64,000 nt of DNA, from positions 28,808,962 to 28,872,961 of the forward strand of contig OY804589.1 in NCBI GenBank assembly GCA_963680875.1, written 5' to 3'. Of this stretch, positions 26,093 to 38,081 are shown piece after piece (position 1 is the first letter of the stretch; each line of letters begins with the position of its first letter). This stretch comes from Bathymodiolus brooksi. Lineage: Eukaryota; Mollusca; Bivalvia; Mytilida; Modiolidae. The translations under genes were made by a program, and so were the position numbers. Below the pieces are notes generated by a model, which was given only the letters and a program-made list of their open reading frames with translations, did no database searches and had not been told where the DNA came from.

Positions 26093-29000
26093 GACCGATG
26101 TTTTGTTAGAGAGTTGACTCATGTTTTGTTTGTGAGTTGACCCATGTTTTGTTTTAGAGTTGACCCATGTTTTGTTAGAGAGTTGACTCATGTTTTGTTT
26201 GTGAGTTGACCCATGTTTTGTTAGAGAGTTGACCCATGTTTTGTTAGAGAGCTGACTCATGTTTTGTTTGAGAGTTGACCCATGTTTGTTTGAGAGTTGA
26301 CTCATGTTTTGTTTGAAAATTGATCCATGTTTTGTTAGAGAGTTGTCTCATGTTTTGTTTGTGAGTTGACCCATGTTTTGTTTGAAAGTTGACCCATGTT
26401 TTGTTAGAGAATTGACCCATGTTTTGTTAGAGAGTTGACTCATGTTTTGTTTGTGAGTTGACCCATGTTTTGTTTGAGAGTTGACCCATGTTTTGTTAGA
26501 GAGTTGACTCATGTTTTGTTTGTGAGTTGACCCATCTTTTGTTAGAGAGTTGACTCATGTTTTGTTAGAGTTGACTCATGTTTTGTTTGAGAGTTGACCC
26601 ATGTTTTGTTTGAGAGTTGACTCATGTTTTGTTTGAAAATTGTTCCATGTTTTATTAGAGAGTTGACTCATGTTTTGTTTGTGAGTTGACTCATGTTTTG
26701 TTTGAAAGTTGACCCATGTTTTGTTAGAGAGTTGACCCATGTTTTGTTTGAAAATTGACCCATGTTTTGCTAGAGAGTTGACTCATGTTTTGTTTGTGAG
26801 TTGACCCATGTTTTGTTTGAGAGTTGACCCATGTTTTGTTTGAGAGTTGACCCATGTTTTGTTAGAGAGTTGACCCATGTTTTGTTAGAGAGTTGACTCA
26901 TGTTTTGTTTGAGTGTTGACTCATGTTTTGTTTGAGAGTTGACTCATGTTTTGTTTGAGAATTGAATCATATTTTGTTAGAGTGTTGATTCATGTTTTGT
27001 TTGAGAGTTAACTCATGTTTTGTTAGGGAGTTTACTCATGTTTTGTTTGAGTGTTGACCCATGTTTTGTTTGAGAGTTAACTCATGTTTTGTTTGAGAGT
27101 TGACTCATGTTTTGTCAGAGAGTTGACCCATGTTTTGTTAGAGAGTTGACCCATGTTTTGTTTGAGAGTTGACTCATGTTTTGTTTGTGAGTTGACCCAT
27201 ATTTTGTTTGAGAGTTGACTCATGTTTTGTTAGAGAGTTGACTCATGTTTTGTTTTTGAGTTGACCCATGTTTTGTTAGAGAGTTGACCCATGTTTTGTT
27301 AGAGAGTTGACCCATGTTTTGTTAGAGAGTTTACCCATGTTTTGTTTGAGAGTTGACTCATGTTTTGTTAGAGAGTTTACCCATGTTTTGTTAGAGAGTT
27401 GACACATGATTTGTTTGAGTGTTGACTCATGTTTTGTTTGAGTGTTGACTCATGTTTTGTTTGAGAGGTGACTCATGTTTTGTTTGTGAGTTGACCCATG
27501 TTTTGTTAGAGAGTTGACCCATGTTTTGTTAGAGAGTTGACTCATGTTTTGTTTGAGTGTTGACTCATGTTTTGTTTGAGAGTTGACTCATGATTTGTTT
27601 GAGAGTTGACTCATGTTTTGTTTGAGAGTTGAATCATATTTTGTTAGAGTGTTGATTCATGTTTTGTTTGAGAGTTAACTCATGTGTTGTTAGGGAGTTG
27701 ACCCATGTTTTGTTTGAGTGTTGACCCATGTTTTGTTTGAGAGTTGACTCATGTTTTATTTGAGAGTTGACTCATGTTTTGTTAGAGAGTTGACCCATGT
27801 TTTGTTAGAGAGTTGACCCATGTTTTGTTAGAGAGTTGACCCAATATTTGTTTGAGAGTTAACTCATGTTTTGTTTGTGAGTTGACCCATATTTTGTTTG
27901 AGAGTTGACTCATGTTTTGTTAGAGAGTTGACTCATGTTTTGTTTGTGAGTTGAGCCATGTTTTGTTAGAGAGTTGACCCATGTTTTGTTAGAGAGTTGA
28001 CTCATGTTTTGTTTGAGTGTTGACTCATGTTTTGCTTGAGAGTTGACTCATGATTTGCTTGAGAGTTGACTCATGTTTTGTTTGAGAGTTGACTCATATT
28101 TTGTTAGAGTGTTGATTCATGTTTTGTTTGAGAGTTAACTCATGTTTTGTTAGAGAGTTGACTCATGTTTTGTTTGAGTGTTGACCCATGTTTTGTTTGA
28201 GAGTTGACTCATGTTTTGTTTGAGAGTTGACTCATGTTTTGTTAGAGAGTTGACCCATGCTTTGTTAGAGAGTTGACCCATGTTTTGTTTGAGAGTTTAC
28301 TCATGTTTTGTTTGTGAGTTGACCCATGTTTTGTTTGAGAGTTGACTCATGTTTTGTTAGAGAGTTGAATCATGTTTTGTTTGTGAGTTGACCCATGTTT
28401 TTTGTAGAGAGTTGACCCATGTTTTGTTAGAGAGTTGACTCATGTTTTGTTTGAGAGTTGACCCATGTTTTGTTTGAGAGTTGACTCATGTATTGTTTGA
28501 AAATTGACCCATGTTTTGTTAGAGAGTTGACTCATGTTTTGTTTGTGAGTTGACCCATGTTTTGTTTGAGAGTTAACTCATGTTTTGTTAGAGAGTTGAC
28601 ACATGTTTGTTTGAGAGTTGACTCATGCTTTGTTTGTGAGTTGACCCATGCTTTGTTAGAGAGTAGACCCATGTTTTGTTAGAGAGTTGACTCATGTTTT
28701 GTTTGTGAGTTGACCCATGTTTTGTTTGAGAGTTGACCCATGTTTTGTTAGAGAGTTGACTCATGTTTTGTTACAGAGTTGACCCATGTTTTGTTAGAGA
28801 GTTGACTCATGTTTTGTTTGTGAGTTGACCCATGTTTTGTTAGATAGTTGACCCATGTTTTGTTTGAGAGTTGACTCATGTTTTGTTTGTGAGTTGACCC
28901 ATGTTTTGTTTGAGAGTTGACTCATGTTTTGTTTGTGAGTTGACCCATGTTTTTTTCGAGAGTTGACCCATGTTTTGTTAGAGAGTTGACCCATGCTTTG

Positions 29001-29606
29001 TGTGAGAGTTGACTCATGTTTTGTTTGTGAGTTGACCCATGTTTTGTTAGAGAGTTGACTCATGTTTTGTTAGAGAGTTAACCCATGTTTTGTTTATGAG
29101 TTGACCCATGTTTTGTTAGAGAGTTGACCTATGTTTTGTTAGAGAGTTGTCCCATGTTTTGTTTGAGAGTTGACTCATGTTTTGTTAGAGTTGACCCATG
29201 TTTTGTTAGAGAGTTGACTCATGTTTTGTGAGAGAGTTGACCCATGTTTTGTTAGAGAGTTGACTCATGTTTTGTTTGTGAGTTGACTCATGTTTTGTGT
29301 GAGAGTTGACTCATGTTTTGTTTGTGAGTTGACCCTTGTTTTGTTTGAGTGTTGACTCATGTTTTGTTAGAAAGTAGACCCATGTTTTGCTTGAGAGTTG
29401 ACTCATGTTTTGTTAGAGAGTTGACCCATGTTTTGTTAGAGAGTTGACTCATGATTTGTTTGAGCGTTGACTCATGATTTGTTAGAGAGTAGACCCATGT
29501 TTTGTTTGAGAGTTGACCCATGTTTTGTTTGAGAGTTGACTCATGTTTTGTTAGAGAGTTGACCCATGTTTTGTTAGAGAGTAGACCCATGTTTTGTTTG
29601 AGAGTT
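26093..29606. repeat. Region 3 unit d (3514 bp, internally deleted)
   Basis: The left part resembles the 2134-bp unit, with GAAAATTG, TTTTGCTAG and GTTTTTGAG monomers near 26.6-27.26 kb. At about 27.3 kb it rejoins the region-3 order at GTTTACCC, followed by GAGGTGAC at 27465. The stretch that carries GACTGATG, GTCGAC and GAATGATG in units a-c is missing. The right part is again exactly 2142 bp. Confidence 0.8.
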
Positions 29607-32600
29607 GACCGATGTTTTGTTAGAGAGTTGACTCATGTTTTGTTTGTGAGTTGACCCATGTTTTGTTTTAGAGTTGACCCATGTTTTGTTAGAGAGTTGA
29701 CTCATGTTTTGTTTGTGAGTTGACCCATGTTTTGTTAGAGAGTTGACCCATGTTTTGTTAGAGAGCTGACTCATGTTTTGTTAAAGAGTTGACCCATGTT
29801 TGTTTGAGAGTTGACTCATGTTTTGTTTGAAAATTGATCCATGTTTTGTTAGAGAGTTGTCTCATGTTTTGTTTGTGAATTGACCCATGTTTTGATTGAC
29901 AGTTGACCCATGTTTTGTTAGAGAGTTGACTCATGTTTTGTTTGTGAGTTGACCCATGTTTTGTTTGAGAGCTGACTCATGTTTTGTTTGAAAATTGATC
30001 CATGTTTTGTTAGAGAGTTGACCCATGTTTTGTTTGTGAGTTGACCCATGTTTTGTTTGAAAGTTGACCCATGTTTTGTTAGAGAATTGACCCATGTTTT
30101 GTTAGAGAGTTGACTCATGTTTTGTTTGTGAGTTGACCCATGTTTTGTTTGAGAGTTGACCCAAGTTTTGTTAGAGAGTTGACTCATGTTTTGTTTGTGA
30201 GTTGACCCATGTTTTGTTAGAGAGTTGACCCATGTTTTGTTAGAGTTGACTCATGTTTTGTTTGAGAGTTGACCCATGTTTTGTTTGAGAGTTGACTCAT
30301 GTTTTGTTTGAAAATTGTTCCATGTTTTGTTAGAGAGTTGACCCATGTTTTGTTTGTGAGTTGACCCATGTTTTGTTTGAAAGTTGACCCATGTTTTGTT
30401 AGAGAGTTGAATCATGTTTTGTTTGAAAATTGACCCATGTTTTGTTAGAGAGTTGAATCATGTTTTGTTTGAGAGTTGACCCATGTTTTGTTTGAGAGTT
30501 GACTCATGTTTTGTTTGTGAGTTGACCCATGTTTTGTTAGAGAGTTGACTCATGTTTTGTTAGAGAGTTGACTCATGTTTTGTTTGAGTGTTGACTGATG
30601 ATTTGTTTGAGAGTTGACTCATGTTTTGTTTGAGAGTTGAATCATATTTTGTTAGAGTGTTGATTCATGTTTTATTTGAGAGTTTACTCATGTTTTGTAA
30701 GGGAGATAACCCATGTTTTGTTTGAGTGTTGACCCATGTTTTGTTTGAGAGTTGACTCATGTTTTGTTTGAGAGTTGACTCATGTTTTGTTAGAGAGTTG
30801 ACCCATGTTTTGTTAGAGAGTTGACCCATATTTTGTTTGAGAGTTGACTCATGTTTTGTTTGTGAGTTGACCCATGTTTTGTTTGTGAGTTGACCCATGT
30901 TTTGCTAGAGAGTTGACCCATGTTTTGTTAGAGAGTTGACCCATGTTTTGTTAGAGAGTTGACTCATGTTTTGTTTGTGAGTTGACCCATGTTTTGTTTG
31001 AGTGTTGACTCATGTTTTGTTTGTGAGTCGACGCATGTTTTGTTAGAGAGTTGACCCATGTTTTGTTAGAGAGTTGACCCATGTTTTGTTTGAGAGTTGA
31101 CCCATGTTTTGGTTGTGATTTGACCCATGTTTTGTTAGAGAGTTGACCCATGTTTTGTGTGAGATTTGACTCATGTTTTGTTAGAGAGTTGACCCATGTT
31201 TTGTTAGAGAGTTGACCCATGTTTTGTTTGAGAGTTGACCCATGTGTTGGTTGTGAGTTGACCCATGTTTTGTTAGAGAGTTGACCCATGTTTTGTTAGA
31301 GAGTTGACCCATGTTTTGTTTGTGAGTTGACCCATGTTTTGTTAGAGAGTTGACTCATGTTTTGTTAGAGAGTTGACCCATGTTTTGTTTGTGAGTTGAC
31401 TCATGATTTGTTTGAGTGTTGAATGATGTTTTGTTTGAGTGTTGACTCATGTTTTGTTAGAGAGTAGACCCATGTTTTGCTTGAGAGTTGACTCATGTTT
31501 TGTTAGAGAGTTGACCCATGTTTTGTTAGAGAGTTGACCCATGTTTTGTTTGAGTTGACCCATGTTTTGTTAGAGTGTTGACCCATGTTTTGTTAGAGAG
31601 TTGACTCATGTTTTGTTAGAGAGCTGACCCATGTTTTGCTAGAAAGTTGACTCATGTTTTGTTTGTGAGTTGACCCATGTTTTGTTTGAGTGTTGACTCA
31701 TGTTTTGTTAGAGAGTTGACCCATGTTTTGTTAGAGAGTTGACCCATGTTTTGTTAGAGAGTAGACCCATGTTTTGCTTGAGAGTTGACTCATGTTTTGT
31801 TAGAGAGTTGACCCATGTTTTGTTAGAGAGTTGACCCATGTTTTGTTTGAGAGTTGACTCATGTTTTGTTAGAGAGGTGACCCATGTTTTGTTAGAGAGT
31901 TGACCCATATTTTGTTTGAGAGTTGACTCATGTTTTGTTAGAGAGTTGACCCATGTTTTGTTTGAGTGTTGACTCATGTTTTTTTAGAGAGTAGACCCAT
32001 GTTTTGTTAGAGAGTTGACCCATGATTTGTTTGAGTGTTGACTCATGTTTTGTTTGAGTGTTGACTCATGTTTTGTTAGAGAGTAGACCCATGTTTTGCT
32101 TGAGAGTTGACTCATGTTTTGTTAGAGAGTTGACCCATGTTTTGTTAGAGAGTTTACCCATGTTTTGTTTGAGAGTTGACTCATGTTTTGTTAGAGAGTT
32201 TACCCATGTTTTGTTAGAGAGTTGACACATGATTTGTTTGAGTGTTGACTCATGTTTTGTTTGAGTGTTGACTCATGTTTTGTTTGAGAGGTGACTCATG
32301 TTTTGTTTGTGAGTTGACCCATGTTTTGTTAGAGAGTTGACCCATGTTTTGTTAGAGAGTTGACTCATGTTTTGTTTGAGTGTTGACTCATGTTTTGTTT
32401 GAGAGTTGACTCATGATTTGTTTGAGAGTTGACTCATGTTTTGTTTGAGAGTTGAATCATATTTTGTTAGAGTGTTGATTCATGTTTTGTTTGAGAGTTA
32501 ACTCATGTTTTGTTAGGGAGTTGACCCATGTTTTGTTTGAGTGTTGACCCATGTTTTGTTTGAGAGTTGACTCATGTTTTATTTGAGAGTTGACTCATGT

Positions 32601-34637
32601 TTTGTTAGAGAGTTGACCCATGTTTTGTTAGAGAGTTGACCCATGTTTTGTTAGAGAGTTGACCCAATATTTGTTTGAGAGTTAACTCATGTTTTGTTTG
32701 TGAGTTGACCCATATTTTGTTTGAGAGTTGACTCATGTTTTGTTAGAGAGTTGACTCATGTTTTGTTTGTGAGTTGAGCCATGTTTTGTTAGAGAGTTGA
32801 CCCATGTTTTGTTAGAGAGTTGACTCATGTTTTGTTTGAGTGTTGACTCATGTTTTGTTTGAGAGTTGACTCATGATTTGCTTGAGAGTTGACTCATGTT
32901 TTGTTTGAGAGTTGACTCATATTTTGTTAGAGTGTTGATTCATGTTTTGTTTGAGAGTTAACTCATGTTTTGTTAGAGAGTTGACTCATGTTTTGTTTGA
33001 GTGTTGACCCATGTTTTGTTTGAGAGTTGACTCATGTTTTGTTTGAGAGTTGACTCATGTTTTGTTAGAGAGTTGACCCATGCTTTGTTAGAGAGTTGAC
33101 CCATGTTTTGTTTGAGAGTTTACTCATGTTTTGTTTGTGAGTTGACCCATGTTTTGTTAGAGAGTTGACTCATGTTTTGTTTGTGAGTTGACCCATGTTT
33201 TTTTTAGAGAGTTGACCCATGTTTTGTTAGAGAGTTGACTCATGTTTTGTTTGAGAGTTGACCCATGTTTTGTTTGAGAGTTGACTCATGTTTTGTTTGA
33301 AAATTGACCCATGTTTTGTTAGAGAGTTGACTCATGTTTTGTTTGTGAGTTGACCCATGTTTTGTTTGAGAGTTGACTCATGTTTTGTTAGAGAGTTGAC
33401 TCATGTTTTGTTTGTGAGTTGACCCATGTTTTTTTTAGAGAGTTGACCCATGTTTTGTTAGAGAGTTGACTCATGTTTTGTTTGAGGGTTGACCCATGTT
33501 TTGTTTGAGAGTTGACTCATGTTTTGTTTGAAAATTGACCCATGTTTTGTTAGAGAGTTGACTCATGTTTTGTTTGTGAGTTGACCCATGTTTTGTTTGA
33601 GAGTTAACTCATGTTTTGTTAGAGAGTTGACACATGTTTGTTTGAGAGTTGACTCATGCTTTGTTTGTGAGTTGACCCATGCTTTGTTAGAGAGTAGACC
33701 CATGTTTTGTTAGAGAGTTGACTCATGTTTTGTTTGTGAGTTGACCCATGTTTTGTTTGAGAGTTGACCCATGTTTTGTTAGAGAGTTGACTCATGTTTT
33801 GTTACAGAGTTGACCCATGTTTTGTTAGAGAGTTGACTCATGTTTTGTTTGTGAGTTGACCCATGTTTTGTTAGATAGTTGACCAATGTTTTGTTTGAGA
33901 GTTGACTCATGTTTTGTTTGTGAGTTGACCCATGTTTTGTTTGAGAGTTGACTCATGTTTTGTTTGTGAGTTGACCCATGTTTTTTTAGAGAGTTGACCC
34001 ATGTTTTGTTAGAGAGTTGACCCATGCTTTGTGTGAGAGTTGACTCATGTTTTGTTTGTGAGTTGACCCATGTTTTGTTAGAGAGTTGACTCATGTTTTG
34101 TTAGAGAGTTAACCCATGTTTTGTTTATGAGTTGACCCATGTTTTGTTAGAGAGTTGACCTATGTTTTGTTAGAGAGTTGACCCATGTTTTGTTTGAGAG
34201 TTGACTCATGTTTTGTTAGAGTTGACCCATGTTTTGTTAGAGAGTTGACTCATGTTTTGTGAGAGAGTTGACCCATGTTTTGTTAGAGAGTTGACTCATG
34301 TTTTGTTTGTGAGTTGACTCATGTTTTGTGTGAGAGTTGACTCATGTTTTGTTTGTGAGTTGACCCATGTTTTGTTTGAGTGTTGACTCATGTTTTGTTA
34401 GAGAGTAGACCCATGTTTTGCTTGAGAGTTGACTCATGTTTTGTTAGAGAGTTGACCCATGTTTTGTTAGAGAGTTGACTCATGATTTGTTTGAGCGTTG
34501 ACTCATGATTTGTTAGAGAGTAGACCCATGTTTTGTTTGAGAGTTGACCCATGTTTTGTTTGAGAGTTGACTCATGTTTTGTTAGAGAGTTGACCCATGT
34601 TTTGTTAGAGAGTAGACCCATGTTTTGTTTGAGAGTT
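29607..34637. repeat. Region 3 unit e (5031 bp)
   Basis: It matches unit c at offset 7902 over 30593-33.1 kb, including GTCGAC at 31027 and GAGGTGAC at 32288. It matches unit d at 5031 bp over its right end. It is 208 bp longer than normal in its right part, which is accounted for by a 231-bp local duplication minus one 23-bp monomer near 33.15 kb. Confidence 0.82.
33150..33611. repeat. 231-bp local tandem duplication
   Basis: A block of ten monomers including a T-rich one (CATG plus eight T, then AGAG) occurs twice in a row; the T-rich monomers start at 33191 and 33422. The period is 231 = 10 x 23 + 1, the extra base being the 24-bp T-rich monomer. The copies differ at GAGAGTTG against GAGGGTTG near 33253/33484. 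The edges are approximate. Confidence 0.75.
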
Positions 34638-37600
34638 GACCGATGTTTTGTTAGAGAGTTGACTCATGTTTTGTTTGTGAGTTGACCCATGTTTTGTTTT
34701 AGAGTTGACCCATGTTTTGTTAGAGAGTTGACTCATGTTTTGTTTGTGAGTTGACCCATGTTTTGTTAGAGAGTTGACCCATGTTTTGTTAGAGAGCTGA
34801 CTCATGTTTTGTTTGAGAGTTGACCCATGTTTGTTTGAGAGTTGACTCATGTTTTGTTTGAAAATTGATCCATGTTTTGTTAGAGAGTTGTCTCATGTTT
34901 TGTTTGTGAGTTGACCCATGTTTTGCTTGAAAGTTGACCCATGTTTTGTTAGAGAATTGACCCATGTTTTGTTAGAGAGTTGACTCATGTTTTGTTTGTG
35001 AGTTGACCCATGTTTTGTTTGAGAGTTGACCCATGTTTTGTTAGAGAGTTGACTCATGTTTTGTTTGTGAGTTGACCCATCTTTTGTTAGAGAGTTGACT
35101 CATGTTTTGTTAGAGTTGACTCATGTTTTGTTTGAGAGTTGACCCATGTTTTGTTTGAGAGTTGACTCATGTTTTGTTTGAAAATTGTTCCATGTTTTAT
35201 TAGAGAGTTGACTCATGTTTTGTTTGTGAGTTGACTCATGTTTTGTTTGAAAGTTGACCCATGTTTTGTTAGAGAGTTGACCCATGTTTTGTTTGAAAAT
35301 TGACCCATGTTTTGCTAGAGAGTTGACTCATGTTTTGTTTGTGAGTTGACCCATGTTTTGTTTGAGAGTTTACCCATGTTTTGTTAGAGAGTTGACTCAT
35401 GTTTTGTTTGAGTGTTGACTCATGTTTTGTTTGAGAGTTGACTCATGTTTTGTTTGAGAATTGAATCATATTTTGTTAGAGTGTTGATTCATGTTTTGTT
35501 TGAGAGTTAACTCATGTTTTGTTAGGGAGTTTACTCATGTTTTGTTTGAGTGTTGACCCATGTTTTGTTTGAGAGTTGACTCATGTTTTGTTTGAGAGTT
35601 GACTCATGTTTTGTCAGAGAGTTGACCCATGTTTTGTTAGAGAGTTGACCCATGTTTTGTTTGAGAGTTGACTCATGTTTTGTTTGTGAGTTGACCCATA
35701 TTTTGTTTGAGAGTTGACTCATGTTTTGTTAGAGAGTTGACTCATGTTTTGTTTTTGAGTTGACCCATGTTTTGTTAGAGAGTTGACCCATGTTTTGTTA
35801 GAGAGTTGACTCATGTTTTGTTTGAGTGTTGACTCATGTTTTGTTTGAGAGTTGAATCAAGATTTGTTTGAGTGTTGACTCATGTTTTGTTTGAGTGTTG
35901 ACTCATGTTTTGTTTGAGAGGTGACTCATGTTTTGTTTGTGAGTTGACCCATGTTTTGTTAGAGAGTTGACCCATGTTTTGTTAGAGAGTTGACTCATGT
36001 TTTGTTTGAGTGTTGACTCATGTTTTGTTTGAGAGTTGACTCATGATTTGTTTGAGAGTTGACTCATGTTTTGTTTGAGAGTTGAATCATATTTTGTTAG
36101 AGTGTTGATTCATGTTTTGTTTGAGAGTTAACTCATGTTTTGTTAGGGAGTTGACCCATGTTTTGTTTGAGTGTTGACCCATGTTTTGTTTGAGAGTTGA
36201 CTCATGTTTTGTTTGAGAGTTGACTCATGTTTTGTTAGAGAGTTGACCCATGTTTTGTTAGAGAGTTGACCTATGTTTTGTTAGAGAGTTGACCCAAATT
36301 TTGTTTGAGAGTTAACTCATGTTTTGTTTGTGAGTTGACCCATATTTTGTTTGAGAGTTGACTCATGTTTTGTTAGAGAGTTGACTCATGTTTTGTTTGT
36401 GAGTTGAGCCATGTTTTGTTAGAGAGTTGACCCATGTTTTGTTAGAGAGTTGACTCATGTTTTGTTTGAGTGTTGACTCATGTTTTGTTTGAGAGTTGAC
36501 TCATGATTTGCTTGAGAGTTGACTCATGTTTTGTTTGAGAGTTGACTCAGATTTTGTTAGAGTGTTGATTCATGTTTTGTTTGAGAGTTAACTCATGTTT
36601 TGTTAGAGAGTTGACTCATGTTTTGTTTGAGTGTTGACCCATGTTTTGTTTGAGAGTTGACTCATGTTTTGTTTGAGAGTTGACTCATGTTTTGTTAGAG
36701 AGTTGACCCATGCTTTGTTAGAGAGTTGACCCATGTTTTGTTTGAGAGTTTACTCATGTTTTGTTTGTGAGTTGACCCATGTTTTGTTTGAGAGTTGACT
36801 CATGTTTTGTTAGAGAGTTGACTCATGTTTTGTTTGTGAGTTGACCCATGTTTTTTTTAGAGAGTTGACCCATGTTTTGTTAGAGAGTTGACTCATGTTT
36901 TGTTTGAGAGTTGACCCATGTTTTGTTTGAGAGTTGACTCATGTTTTGTTTGAAAATTGACCCATGTTTTGTTAGAGAGTTGACTCATGTTTTGTTTGTG
37001 AGTTGACCCATGTTTTGTTTGAGAGTTAACTCATGTTTTGTTAGAGAGTTGACTCATGTTTTGTTTGTGAGTTGACACATGTTTGTTTGAGAGTTGACTC
37101 ATGCTTTGTTTGTGAGTTGACCCATGCTTTGTAAGAGAGTAGACCCATATTTTGTTAGAGAGTTGACTCATGTTTTGTTTGTGAGTTGACCCATGTTTTG
37201 TTTGAGAGTTGACCCATGTTTTGTTAGAGAGTTGACTCATGTTTTGTTACAGAGTTGACCCATGTTTTGTTAGAGAGTTGACTCATGTTTTGTTTGTGAG
37301 TTGACCCATGTTTTGTTAGATAGTTGACCCATGTTTTGTTTGAGAGTTGACCCATGTTTTGTTTGTGAGTTGACCCATGTTTTGTTTGAGAGTTGACTCA
37401 TGTTTTGTTTGTGAGTTGACCCATGTTTTTTTAGAGAGTTGACCCATGTTTTGTTAGAGAGTTGACCCATGCTTTGTGTGAAAGTTGACCCATGTTTTGT
37501 TTGTGAGTTGACCCATGTTTTGTTAGAGAGTTGACTCATGTTTTGTTAGAGAGTTAACCCATGTTTTGTTTATGAGTTGACCCATGTTTTGTTAGAGAGT

Positions 37601-38081
37601 TGACCTATGTTTTGTTAGAGAGTTGACCCATGTTTTGTTTGAGAGTTGACTCATGTTTTGTTAGAGTTGACCCATGTTTTGTTAGAGAGTTGACTCATGT
37701 TTTGTGAGAGAGTTGACCCATGTTTTGTTAGAGAGTTGACTCATGTTTTGTTTGTGAGTTGACTCATGTTTTGTGTGAGATTTGACTCATGTTTTGTTTG
37801 TGAGTTGACCCATGTTTTGTTTGAGTGTTGACTGATGTTTTGTTAGAGAGTAGACCCATGTTTTGCTTGAGAGTTGACTCATGTTTTGTTAGAGAGTTGA
37901 CCCATGTTTTGTTAGAGAGTTGACTCATGATTTGTTTGAGCGTTGACTCATGATTTGTTAGAGAGTAGACCCATGTTTTGTTTGAGAGTTGACCCATGTT
38001 TTGTTTGAGAGTTGACTCATGTTTGGTAGAGAGTTGACCCATGTTTTGTTAGAGAGTAGACCCATGTTTTGTTTGAGAGTT
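34638..38081. repeat. Region 3 unit f (3444 bp, internally deleted)
   Basis: Like unit d, the left part is 2134-type (TTTTGCTAG near 35313, GTTTTTGAG near 35751). It then jumps at about 35.85 kb, next to a unique GAATCAAG monomer, to GAGTG monomers just before GAGGTGAC at 35918. The junction is not at the same monomer as in unit d, so the deletion looks independent. No GTCGAC monomer is present. Confidence 0.78.
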
